Part shown: positions 56,415 to 64,000 of the stretch, piece after piece
Numbering within the stretch: the first letter of the stretch is position 1
Layout of the letters: every line of letters begins with the position of its first letter
Assembly (NCBI RefSeq): GCF_000259275.1
Contig: NC_017735.1
Coordinates: 868,001-932,000 of the forward strand
DNA length: 64,000 bases
Direction of reading: 5' to 3'
From: Helicobacter cetorum MIT 99-5656
GTDB taxonomy: Bacteria > Campylobacterota > Campylobacteria > Campylobacterales > Helicobacteraceae
The notes under the pieces: model-generated
Told to the model about the DNA's origin: nothing
Seen by the model: the letters and a program-made list of their open reading frames with translations, nothing else
Database searches by the model: none
Position numbers and translations under genes: made by a program

Positions 56415-58160
56415 ATGGCCGACTTTGCAAAAAATATAGAGATTGTGCTTGATGACAAAACTTATGGCTTGCACTTGGTTTTTCACAAAGGCGAAGCCTA
56501 TCCTGTTATAGGAGCTGTGAGTGGTTCTATTACAGCGAGTATTGATTCTTTAGGGCGTATTATCTTTGTCCATCATGGAGTGCATTTGGCTCTCACAGCT
56601 CCTGATAGCGTTACAGGACTTTATGGCTCAAGCACTGAAAAATGGGATTATCTAACCTTTCGCCCTGCAGTGTTGAATGACGATAACCAACGCTTCATTA
56701 TTAGAGACAAGAAAATTCTTACTGCTAACAAAGAATTTATCCTTAAGGTCTATAAAAACACCCTATATATTTCTAAAAATGCTTTAGACTACTATGATTT
56801 TCATTTGAGCGATAAAAGCGCCCATTTCTTAAGCCATCCAAGCGAAGTGTTTAATTTTAGTTTTAAAACCCCTATCTCATGGCTTTATGAAGAAAAAGGG
56901 GTTGTATATTATGTAGAGAGCAAACGCTCTGCGCTTGATTTTATTACTGAATATTATTATAACCCTATCACAGGACATATCGCACAATACCATAAAGAGA
57001 GCGGTGAATTGTATGGTCTAACCTCAAGCTCAAACATTGATACATGGGAATACATTCATTTCCAACCTTGCAAAGATGAGATGACCACCAAAGAAAAAGA
57101 AAATAACAAAAATCAATTTTTCCAACTCTTACTTGTGGATAATAAAGCCATTATTTTAGATGCTTATGGAAATAATTTGCGCGTAAAAACTTATGGACCT
57201 TATTGGGGTGTGCCTTATTTTGTTAACCCTTCCTATGCTAATCAAGATGACGCTAACACGCCCATAGATTATTTCTATTTGGATAACGCCATTAGCGATT
57301 TGTCTCGTTTCACGCATAAAAGCCTAGAAACTTGCTCTAAAGGTGCACCACAAGCTCCGATTTTAGACCCTAGACTTGCTCACAGAAAAACTAGCCGTGA
57401 ATTATTGGGGCTAGGGAATGACTTTCAACTCACAGATGCATGGAAAAGACGCTTGCATGCCATTGCGACCACTTGTATTCGTGGGGTAGTTAGTCGTATT
57501 GGAATGTGTGGGGTATGCCTTTTACAAAGCTATCAAATCGTTTTAGAACTCTTGCGTTATACAGACAATCCTTTGCAAAGTGGCGGAGCCTTATTTGACA
57601 CAAGAGAAAATACTGACCCTTTTATCTCTTTCACTTCACGCTTTCCGGGGCTTGCCCTAGCTTTAGAAATTCCGGGCGAATTTATTCGTAGAGTGAGCGA
57701 CCCCGCTTACATGCCTACTCGTGCCGCACATGCCCATACCGGTATGAGCTATACCATGTTAGCTGGGTATCAAGTCAGCACAACCCCCATGTTAGATTCA
57801 ACACAATTCCCCACACGCCTAAATGAAATGTTGCATGCAGAAGCTGGAAATGTGTGGATTGTATTTGTTTATAGCATTGATTCATCAGGACGCACTAACC
57901 AAATGGTAGGGCATGCCTTACCATTTGTTCGCACAAGAGATGGGCTGATTGCTATACGCACTAACACGCCAAATAGAACCTATGAAAGCTATGCACATGA
58001 TTTATTCCCTTTGAGAGATTTGCGTGCTATCTTAAATGTGCTTACCACAGGATTTAACCATACCATTAGATATGTCCAACTTGTGCATGTAGACCACCCT
58101 ATAGCTAACCCTTTTAGCCAGACTCTAACATGCCATTCTTTCGCACAAGCTTCACAATAA
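56415..58160 (+). CDS. DUF1561 (PF07598)-family protein with lectin-like repeats
   Basis: A 581-aa protein from ATG 56415 (AAAGGA seven bases upstream). The N-terminal half has two ricin-B-like repeats around EKWDYLTFRP (W near residue 77) and DTWEYIHFQP (W near 211). The C-terminal half matches the DUF1561 conserved region as I remember it: GMCGVCLLQSYQIVLE, FDTRENTDPF, FTSRFPGL, GNVWIVFVYSID, VGHALPFVRTRDGLIAIRTN. The family is known from the virulence-modifying proteins of pathogenic Leptospira and from Bartonella, where an R-lectin part is joined to a toxic C-terminal domain. No signal peptide is seen, unlike most Leptospira members, so the export route is open. Function here is inferred only. 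Confidence 0.78.
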   Translation: MADFAKNIEIVLDDKTYGLHLVFHKGEAYPVIGAVSGSITASIDSLGRIIFVHHGVHLALTAPDSVTGLYGSSTEKWDYLTFRPAVLNDDNQRFIIRDKKILTANKEFILKVYKNTLYISKNALDYYDFHLSDKSAHFLSHPSEVFNFSFKTPISWLYEEKGVVYYVESKRSALDFITEYYYNPITGHIAQYHKESGELYGLTSSSNIDTWEYIHFQPCKDEMTTKEKENNKNQFFQLLLVDNKAIILDAYGNNLRVKTYGPYWGVPYFVNPSYANQDDANTPIDYFYLDNAISDLSRFTHKSLETCSKGAPQAPILDPRLAHRKTSRELLGLGNDFQLTDAWKRRLHAIATTCIRGVVSRIGMCGVCLLQSYQIVLELLRYTDNPLQSGGALFDTRENTDPFISFTSRFPGLALALEIPGEFIRRVSDPAYMPTRAAHAHTGMSYTMLAGYQVSTTPMLDSTQFPTRLNEMLHAEAGNVWIVFVYSIDSSGRTNQMVGHALPFVRTRDGLIAIRTNTPNRTYESYAHDLFPLRDLRAILNVLTTGFNHTIRYVQLVHVDHPIANPFSQTLTCHSFAQASQ

Positions 58161-58359
58161 ACATCTTAAAGCGCTTGAGTATCCCTAAATAAAAATAAAA
58201 CTTTTATTTAGGATAGTGTATTGCTTTTTAAGGCTTGGTTTGATACATTTTACAATACAATAATTAAAGAGTTACTCAATGCAAAAAATGATTATCAAAC
58301 TAGAAACTATCCAACAATTATTTAGTTCCCTTAGCTGATACCACATCATAAGGTAGCTA
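58161..58359. other. Gene-free stretch before the RM patch
   Basis: No convincing gene. An inverted repeat (AAAAATAAAACTTTTATTT) near 58188-58206 may terminate the DUF1561 transcript. A 19-codon ORF starts at 58279 (MQKMIIKLETIQQLF) just before the methyltransferase remnant and might be a relic of that locus. Confidence 0.5.
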
Positions 58360-58455
58360 GTGGAAAAATTTAATCTAAACAATCGTCGCTATATTGGTTC
58401 AAAAACCAAACTCATAGAATGGATATTTAAGGAATTTTTGAAAAAACTTATATTA
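58360..58455 (+). pseudogene. N-terminal remnant of a D12-class adenine methyltransferase
   Basis: From GTG 58360 the frame reads VEKFNLNNRRYIGSKTKL followed by I-E-W-I, the typical N-terminal AdoMet-binding start of Dam/D12-type N6-adenine methyltransferases (NRRYxGSKxKL). Homology stops after about 31 codons; the rest of the gene is absent and the cytosine methyltransferase gene starts 80 bases later. With the AlwI-like remnant at 60708-61885 it suggests an older adenine RM locus. Confidence 0.68.
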
Positions 58456-58533
58456 TTGCAACAATGTCGATTTTTATCATGTTTTTGCTATAGTATCCGT
58501 TACAAAAACAAAATTTTATAGGAAATACTTATT

Positions 58534-60642
58534 TTGCTAACTTATGCAGATTTATTTGCGGGTATCGGCGGTTTTAGACTCGCTTTAGATTCTTTAGGCT
58601 TAAAATGTGTTTTTAGTGCAGAAAATAACCCCCATGCCATAGCCATGTATCAAGCAAATTTTGATGATGACTCCACTTGTGATATTACCCTTTTAAATCC
58701 AAATACTATGCCAAATTTTGATATTTTATGTGCTGGGTTTCCTTGTCAAGCGTTTTCAGTATGTGGTAAGCAAAAAGGCTTTGAAGACACAACAAGGGGG
58801 ACATTATTTTTTGACATTTGTAGGATTTTAGAAAATAAAAAACCAAAAATTTTTATCTTAGAAAATGTAAAAAATCTCTTAAAACACAACAAAGGCAACA
58901 CGCTATTTGTAATGTTGCAAGCCCTTAGTAATTTAGGCTATAGTGTGAGCTATAAAGTTTTAAATGCTAAAGATTTTTCAGTCCCACAAAATAGAGAAAG
59001 AATCATTATTATAGGATATTTAGGCTCTCAAGTCTTTGATTTTAATTTCATTAAAACAAATCCTATTATTAACATGCAAAACTTTTTAGATAAGAGTGGT
59101 TATTTTGAGATTTTAGAACCTTGCGAATATACATTGCTCGATAGCCAATTGCTCAAAAGACAAAATTCAGGACTTATTTTTTGTGGCTATCGCAATAAAA
59201 AAATCCGCACTAAGGGTACAAGAGAAAATACAAAACATTTAAGTCGGGTTCATAAACAGCCTAATAGAATTTATCATGCAGGGGGTATACACCCCACTAT
59301 TGCTAGTCAAGAACAAAGTGGTCGTTATTTCATTTATACGGATAATTTAGTAAGAAAATTAACCCTAAATGAATGCTTTTCTTTTATGGGGTTTCCTAGG
59401 AATTTCAAAAAAATAGGCACAAACTCGCAGCTTTATGAACGCATCGGCAATAGCGTATGTGTTCCTATGATTAAAGCGATTATACAAGAAGTCTTAAATC
59501 AGTTTTACAAACTACCCCTTAAGGAAAATAATATGCAAAATCAAATTTTGGAATTTTTAGAAAAAATTTATAAAGAATGTGTGAGCTTAAAAAATTTAGA
59601 TAGCTTGGGTTTAAGCAGAACACAACTTCAAAAAGCTCAAATGATTGTTGAAAAAGAAGAGACTTTTAAAGGTGTTTATACGGTTTTAATCACAAGTTTA
59701 GTTTATAAAAGCAACTATCCCAAGCAAGATATTAGATTTCATCAAGCAAATATGAATAATGGATATAGTGGTAGAAGTTTTGATACCAAATTTATCACAC
59801 CTTTTTTAAAGCAAAAGCAATTTTTAGGGGCTATGAAAGAAAGTGGGTGGCTTACAAGAAGTTTAGAACAAAACTTACCCTATACTCTAAATTATCCAGG
59901 AAAAATTTCAAGCGTTTCTATTAAAAAAGCGTTTTTAGAAATTTTAGATGATATAGAAAAAAATCCAAACTTATCTACACCATACTTAAAAGCTCTATTT
60001 TATTTAAGTATTAGAGAAAAAACGAGAAAGGCTATTATTCTTGTTAAGCCCATCATAAAAGAATCTAGCTATAGCATAGATTTTATTATCAATACACTAC
60101 AAAAACATTTTAACTATGCCTATAAAAGTAGGGGGGCTTCTATATTGCCCGTAGTAGCTTTGTTTAGCATATATGAATGTTTAATTTTAGAGTTAGGGCG
60201 TTTTACTAATAAAAGCTTAAAACCTTTAGATTCTCATTATAGTTGCGATAGAAGTAGTGGTAATGCTGGAGATATTGTAGTTTTGGACGAGCAAAGACAA
60301 CTATTTGAAGTTATAGAGATTAAATTTAATATTGCTATAGATAGCATTATGCTACAAGATGCTTATAAAAAAATCGCTCAAACACCTATTAAGCGATACT
60401 ACATTTTAAGCACTTTGCCTATTCAAAACAAAACAGAATTACAAAAGATTATAGATAAAATTGAGCATGAACATGGTTGTCAAGTAATTGTCAATGGAGT
60501 TTATGATACTTTAAAATATTATTTGAGACTGATTAAAAATACAGAACAATTTATAAATAATTATCTTAAAAATATCTCACAAGATACAGAAATCAATGAA
60601 GAACATAAACTTGCATGGAATAATATTATTAGTTTAAAATAG
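58534..60642 (+). CDS. Single-chain type II RM: cytosine-C5 methyltransferase fused to PD-(D/E)xK nuclease
   Basis: A 702-aa protein. Residues 1-330 form a complete C5-cytosine methyltransferase: motif I DLFAGIGGFRLAL, catalytic Cys71 in GFPCQAFS, ENVKNLL, QNRERIIIIGY, a target-recognition segment (SRVHKQPNRIYHAGGIHP), RKLTLNECFSFMGFP and GNSVCVPMI. The remaining 370 residues form a separate domain with a nuclease site: Asp580 in NAGDIVVLDE, then Glu595 and Lys597 in VIEIKF. This resembles type II nucleases fused to their methyltransferase. An internal ATG near the junction (59532, MQNQILEFLEKI) could start a separate nuclease. The gene begins with TTG. The recognition site is unknown. Confidence 0.82.
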   Translation: MLTYADLFAGIGGFRLALDSLGLKCVFSAENNPHAIAMYQANFDDDSTCDITLLNPNTMPNFDILCAGFPCQAFSVCGKQKGFEDTTRGTLFFDICRILENKKPKIFILENVKNLLKHNKGNTLFVMLQALSNLGYSVSYKVLNAKDFSVPQNRERIIIIGYLGSQVFDFNFIKTNPIINMQNFLDKSGYFEILEPCEYTLLDSQLLKRQNSGLIFCGYRNKKIRTKGTRENTKHLSRVHKQPNRIYHAGGIHPTIASQEQSGRYFIYTDNLVRKLTLNECFSFMGFPRNFKKIGTNSQLYERIGNSVCVPMIKAIIQEVLNQFYKLPLKENNMQNQILEFLEKIYKECVSLKNLDSLGLSRTQLQKAQMIVEKEETFKGVYTVLITSLVYKSNYPKQDIRFHQANMNNGYSGRSFDTKFITPFLKQKQFLGAMKESGWLTRSLEQNLPYTLNYPGKISSVSIKKAFLEILDDIEKNPNLSTPYLKALFYLSIREKTRKAIILVKPIIKESSYSIDFIINTLQKHFNYAYKSRGASILPVVALFSIYECLILELGRFTNKSLKPLDSHYSCDRSSGNAGDIVVLDEQRQLFEVIEIKFNIAIDSIMLQDAYKKIAQTPIKRYYILSTLPIQNKTELQKIIDKIEHEHGCQVIVNGVYDTLKYYLRLIKNTEQFINNYLKNISQDTEINEEHKLAWNNIISLK

Positions 60643-60707
60643 ATAGTGTTTTTAATTATAAAATTTTCTAAACACAATAAAAAACATTATAGAAAAAACA
60701 AGCATAT

Positions 60708-61885
60708 TTGGAGCTATATTTTTTAAACGCTCTATCTAAATATGAAGTAGGAAACCCTTACAAAAAGAACTTAAACCATAACAACCCTTTCAAGTTATTA
60801 CTCGCACTCTTAGACAAACTCAAGAATGCGAATTTAACTCCCTTATCTATCAAAGAAATTCCTATTTTACTTTGTTGGCGAAATAATAATGCTGATGAGC
60901 TTTATAACTATATTACTACCTTAAGACAAGAAATCTATATTGCTAACAAAACAAAACTTAGCTACTCAGATGAATTTATCTATGAAAAATGCTTAGAGCT
61001 TTTAGAAAGCGATAATAAAATACGATTTAAATTAAGTCAAATCACTAGCGAAGCGCTTGATGAATACATTAGAAAAATGCGTATCACAGGGCTGATTTCA
61101 TTGCGCGGTAATGGTAGGTTTATTGATATCAACACCAATGAAAGCAACAAAGTAAATTATATTTTACAAACTCATAACGCTTTTAAAAAAACTATTTAGA
61201 TGATAGTCAAGCTAACAAACTTGCTTTTTTTAACTACATGTCAAGTGTAGATAGCTTTCTTATTAGCACCACCAAAATTAATGTTGATGAAAATATTAAA
61301 TCAAGCAAATTACATGAACTAGCTACTACTTACTCTAAGGATTTTGTAAAACAAGAATTGCTTATTACTTGCAACAAGCAAAAAGAGTCAAAAGATAGTT
61401 TTTTAAGACTCATTGACAAACCTTTACGCTTGGAATTTTTAACAGCCATTTTCTTAACACAAAGTTTTAAAAATCTAAGCGTTATACCAAATTATAAGAG
61501 CGATGATGAGGGCTTACCCATATTTACAGCAAGCGGTGGCAAGGCTGATATTATCGCTATGGATACAAGAGCTGAGAGCTACATAGAAGTGAGTTTGATT
61601 AGAGATAGAAATCAAAGCACTTTAGAGATGATACCCATTGCAAGACATCTAAAAGAGTTGATTAGAAACAGCACTAATAATAAAGAAAAGTTTAGTGTCT
61701 TTGTAGCTCCAAATATCCATGACGATGCCAAAGAGTATGCAAGATTTGCTAAATTTAAAGACGACAAAATCAATATACCTTATTACGCCATTGATGATTT
61801 TATAAAAAAGGTAGAAAATAGCACAGAATGGCTACAACTCAACGATGAGAGTTTGTTGCAAAACCCCATCCCAACAATAGTTTAA
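60708..61885 (+). pseudogene. AlwI-like type IIS restriction endonuclease, truncated and frameshifted
   Basis: Two ORFs form one broken gene. The first (60708-61199) reads NPFKLLLALLDKL, LLCWRNNNADELYNYI and IRKMRITGLISLRGNGRFID, the second (61238-61885) KPLRLEFLTAIFL, SGGKADIIAMDT and YIEVSLIRDRNQS, a PD-(D/E)xK-like site, in the order of AlwI-family nucleases. They are joined by a single missing base: with 8 A instead of 7 at 61185-61191 the frame runs FKKNYLDDSQANKLAFFNYM into the second ORF. The N-terminal part of the family is absent (stops upstream of 60708). Non-functional as it stands. Confidence 0.72.
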
Positions 61886-61899
61886 AAGCTTGAAAAACA

Positions 61900-61953
61900 A
61901 CACCTTCACACGCCGTAGCTATAAAAAATAAAAGCGTGGGCTTTAAAAGGTGT
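61900..61953. terminator. Inverted repeat at the end of the outer-membrane protein gene
   Basis: ACACCTT (61900-61906) and AAGGTGT (61947-61953), with an inner CACGC/GCGTG pair, form a hairpin spanning the OMP stop codon region. It separates the convergent AlwI-like remnant and OMP gene. Confidence 0.55.
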
Positions 61954-63022
61954 ATACATAACGCAAATACATAGAATACTGACGGCGTAAGGTTTGCGTT
62001 AAGCTGAAGTTTGTTTCTGCCCCAGTGATAGTTGTTGGCTTCCCATCTTTTGGTTGCCCCTGACTTTTCTCTTTTATAGTCGTAGAACCTTTGAAGAAAT
62101 GATTAGGAAGCGTAGGAATTTTGATACCAAACTCAATACCATGGTGTTCAAAAATATTAGTCCTAATCCCTACATTCACTAAGAACTGAAAAATAGTGTT
62201 ATTCACTTTAGAATTTAGCTTTCCTGTGGTATATACGCTGCTAGGATTGATGCCAACATTACAACTAGCTGGAGTAGTATCCCCACATGTAATCGTGCCA
62301 TCAGCATTAGTCATGTAAGCATCAGCTGTGGTGTTTACACCATAAACATACCCATCTCTAAAATACCCCACACGATTATTCGTCCAAGTATTGCCAGCAA
62401 AATTCACGCCCACAAAAAACCCGGCCGTGGCTTTAGGCTTATCTATAATGTTAAAAAGCATGTCCGTGCCAAAACCATAGGTATACATATCTACCTTTTG
62501 ATTACTTAAATAGAAGGGTGATATGGCATTAGCGGCACGAGAATTGGAGAAATTAGAATGCCCGTAATCAAAAAATCCATAGTAACGCAAGCCAAACCAT
62601 CTCTTCTTGCCCATGAAATGCTTATAACCCGTCATCACACCCAGTCCATACATAGGCTGGTTACGACCGGGGATTTTCCTGTTAGTGCTAAGCATGGTAC
62701 GAGAAGTCCAATTAACTATACAATTAGCCGGAGTAACTTTGCCGGTATCAGGGTCAACCGAAGCGGGTTGACAACCGCCACCTTGCCTCAAAGGAACTTT
62801 ACCATCATCATTTGCAGAAACATCGCCAAAAGGCACCTGAAACAACTCGCCATTTTTATAAGCGTTTGTCTTCTGGTCAGCCCTACCCACTTCCAAACTA
62901 ATCCCCACGAACGCCCCATTCTTTTCATGAGCTACCAGCGAAGGCATTAAGCACAACGAACCTAAAAAAACGCCTAAAACTACCGAACCTTTTTTAGAAA
63001 TACCTAAAGATTGAGCCACCAA
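61943..63022 (-). CDS. Helicobacter outer-membrane protein (Hop/Hor family)
   Basis: A 359-aa outer-membrane protein. It has a signal peptide (KKGSVVLGVFLGSLCLMPSLVA), the N-terminal HEKNGAFVGISLEVGR strand, and the Helicobacter OMP C-terminal beta-barrel ending RRQYSMYLRYVYTF with terminal Phe. Cysteine pairs in the middle (GGCQPAS..NCIV, TCGDTTPASC) suggest disulfide-closed loops. The start is a TTG at 63022. No CT-repeat switch is visible in the signal region. By position it corresponds to the OMP next to the ATPase gene in H. pylori. Confidence 0.85.
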   Translation of the reverse strand: MVAQSLGISKKGSVVLGVFLGSLCLMPSLVAHEKNGAFVGISLEVGRADQKTNAYKNGELFQVPFGDVSANDDGKVPLRQGGGCQPASVDPDTGKVTPANCIVNWTSRTMLSTNRKIPGRNQPMYGLGVMTGYKHFMGKKRWFGLRYYGFFDYGHSNFSNSRAANAISPFYLSNQKVDMYTYGFGTDMLFNIIDKPKATAGFFVGVNFAGNTWTNNRVGYFRDGYVYGVNTTADAYMTNADGTITCGDTTPASCNVGINPSSVYTTGKLNSKVNNTIFQFLVNVGIRTNIFEHHGIEFGIKIPTLPNHFFKGSTTIKEKSQGQPKDGKPTTITGAETNFSLTQTLRRQYSMYLRYVYTF

Positions 63023-63139
63023 AACAGATTCCTTACGATTAAATTTTTACAAACCACTTTACAACTTCGCACTCTACTTCTCTCATTTCTCAATGAAACT
63101 GAGCATGTTTTGCTAAAGTATTACTTTCTGAATTATTTT

Positions 63140-63145
63140 ATTATA
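63140..63145 (-). promoter_or_regulatory. Likely -10 box of the outer-membrane protein gene
   Basis: ATTATA on the plus strand, that is TATAAT on the minus strand, about 115 bases before the OMP start. On the other strand TAAAAT near 63214 may serve the rightward gene. Confidence 0.5.
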
Positions 63146-63264
63146 GCCAATTGCACTCTTAAAAGTCAACAAAAAATCATACGCAAAAAACCGCCCCCTA
63201 CTTAAATAATTTTAGCTAAAATATATCGCATTCATTTTGACTAAAAAACCTTCAAGGAAGCCCT

Positions 63265-63702
63265 ATGGTAGCCATTTATCCGTATGTTTTGGTAGTCCAT
63301 TTATTATGTGCGATTATTTTTATTGGATACTTGTTTTTTGATATGGTAATTTTCCCCAATGTGAATAAAATGTATGGCGAAGAGTTTGCTAACAAAGCCA
63401 ATATGAGTATCACTAAAAGAGCGATTAAGATTATGCCCTTATGTGTTTTAACGCTTGTTATCACAGGGGGTATGATGCTTAGTCAATACATGGGGGGCGA
63501 TAAAGGTTGGTGTGAAACCCCTTTTCAAAAAATGTTAATGATTAAGGTTATTCTAGCTTTAAGCATTTTTGCTCTAGTGGTTTTCTCTCTATCTTGCAAG
63601 TGTTTGGGCAAGAAAAATCCTATCGGTAATTATATCCATCACATCGCTTTAACTTTTGGTTTTTTAATCGCCATTTTGGCAAAGACGATGTGGTTTGTTT
63701 AA
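63265..63702 (+). CDS. Small CopD-like membrane protein
   Basis: A 145-aa protein with four membrane helices. His in VVHLLCAIIFIGYLFFD and in NYIHHIALTFGF, and a Lys in KMLMIKVILALSIF, recall CopD/HemJ-like heme- or metal-related membrane proteins. AAGGAAG precedes the ATG. It overlaps the convergent P-type ATPase end by 4 bases. Confidence 0.75.
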   Translation: MVAIYPYVLVVHLLCAIIFIGYLFFDMVIFPNVNKMYGEEFANKANMSITKRAIKIMPLCVLTLVITGGMMLSQYMGGDKGWCETPFQKMLMIKVILALSIFALVVFSLSCKCLGKKNPIGNYIHHIALTFGFLIAILAKTMWFV

Positions 63703-64000
63703 GAACGCTTTAATCTCAAAGAATTTAACACCACTAATAGCGAACTAGCACTCATGCTTAAGCTCGCTATTAAAGGGTTAATGTAACCTAGCATAGCTAT
63801 AGGAATTAAAATAGCGTTATAAATCAAGCTTAAAATAATGTTTTGTAACACTATCTTATAGACTTTTTTAGCATTGCTAAATGCTTTTTCTAACAAACTC
63901 AAATCTTCTTCTAAAAGCAAAATATCACACGCACTCTTACTTAAAGCACTTTTTTCAAACCCTAATGAAACATCTGCGCTTTTTAAGGCTAGGGCGTCAT
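63699..64000 (-). CDS. P-type cation ATPase, C-terminal end (gene continues beyond window)
   Basis: The frame is open to the window edge. It reads DDALALKSADVSLGFEKS, matching the hinge after the GDGxND motif of heavy-metal P1B ATPases, then SACDILLLEEDLSLLEKAF and two final membrane helices (LQNIILSLIYNAILIPIAML, PLIASLSMSASSLLVVLNSL). The metal cannot be told from this fragment; CopA/FixI-type is likely. Confidence 0.83.
   Translation of the reverse strand, partial: DALALKSADVSLGFEKSALSKSACDILLLEEDLSLLEKAFSNAKKVYKIVLQNIILSLIYNAILIPIAMLGYINPLIASLSMSASSLLVVLNSLRLKRS

Overview
The window is AT-rich and comes from a Helicobacter close to, but probably not, H. pylori. Almost every core gene has a recognisable H. 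pylori counterpart in the same local order. From memory, the left block (2-23252) matches the H. pylori run HP1365 down to HP1343, and the right block (26507-64000) matches HP1471 up to HP1503. The two blocks are joined here, which differs from the H. pylori 26695 order as I remember it. Accessory content such as a DUF1561 (PF07598) protein suggests a non-pylori gastric Helicobacter (the H. cetorum or H. acinonychis neighbourhood). The species is an inference.

Left block: end of a copper-type two-component system (crdR partial, crdS), NAD(P)HX repair enzyme, an orphan type I-like specificity gene, dnaB, comEC, a DUF502 protein, a UbiA/MqnP prenyltransferase, two small conserved genes, psd, nadA and nadC. 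An accessory patch follows: a HinfI-like GANTC restriction-modification (RM) pair between two remnants of a type IIG/ISP-like enzyme, one carrying a C13 tract. Then come ctpA, a BatD-like protein, plsC, ung, gap, pgk, corA and a TerC-family gene.

Junction region 23253-26506 has no ordinary genes. It holds an array of AapA-like small toxin genes: four intact 29-30 codon ORFs and about three decayed copies. Typical units have a TAGAAT-type promoter, a 5' hairpin, a start codon inside a hairpin, and a conserved antisense -10 box placed for an IsoA-like RNA. The units alternate with short copies, on the other strand, of the 3' end of the neighbouring BcgI-B-like specificity gene. The three best-preserved units form a tandem repeat of about 300-320 bp.

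Right block: a BcgI-like RM whose specificity gene is split by a (GA)9 tract, then comF-like, tmk, coaD, ubiX, flgA, uvrD, a TPR protein, serS, a nitrilase-like protein, xseB, ubiE, hemJ, an IMPACT protein, an ABC-2/HlyD/TolC export set, a CorC/CNNM protein, a PiT transporter, nfu, murE, tal, rplY, pth and an LptF/G permease. A second accessory patch follows: a DUF535/VirK-like gene with an in-frame G10 tract, a DUF1561 protein with lectin-like repeats, a single-chain cytosine methyltransferase-nuclease flanked by remnants of an AlwI-like RM, and an outer-membrane protein. The window ends in a small membrane protein and the C-terminus of a P-type ATPase.

The most noteworthy content is the amplified aapA/isoA array, the DUF1561 gene, and four separate restriction loci in different states of decay, replacement or phase variation.
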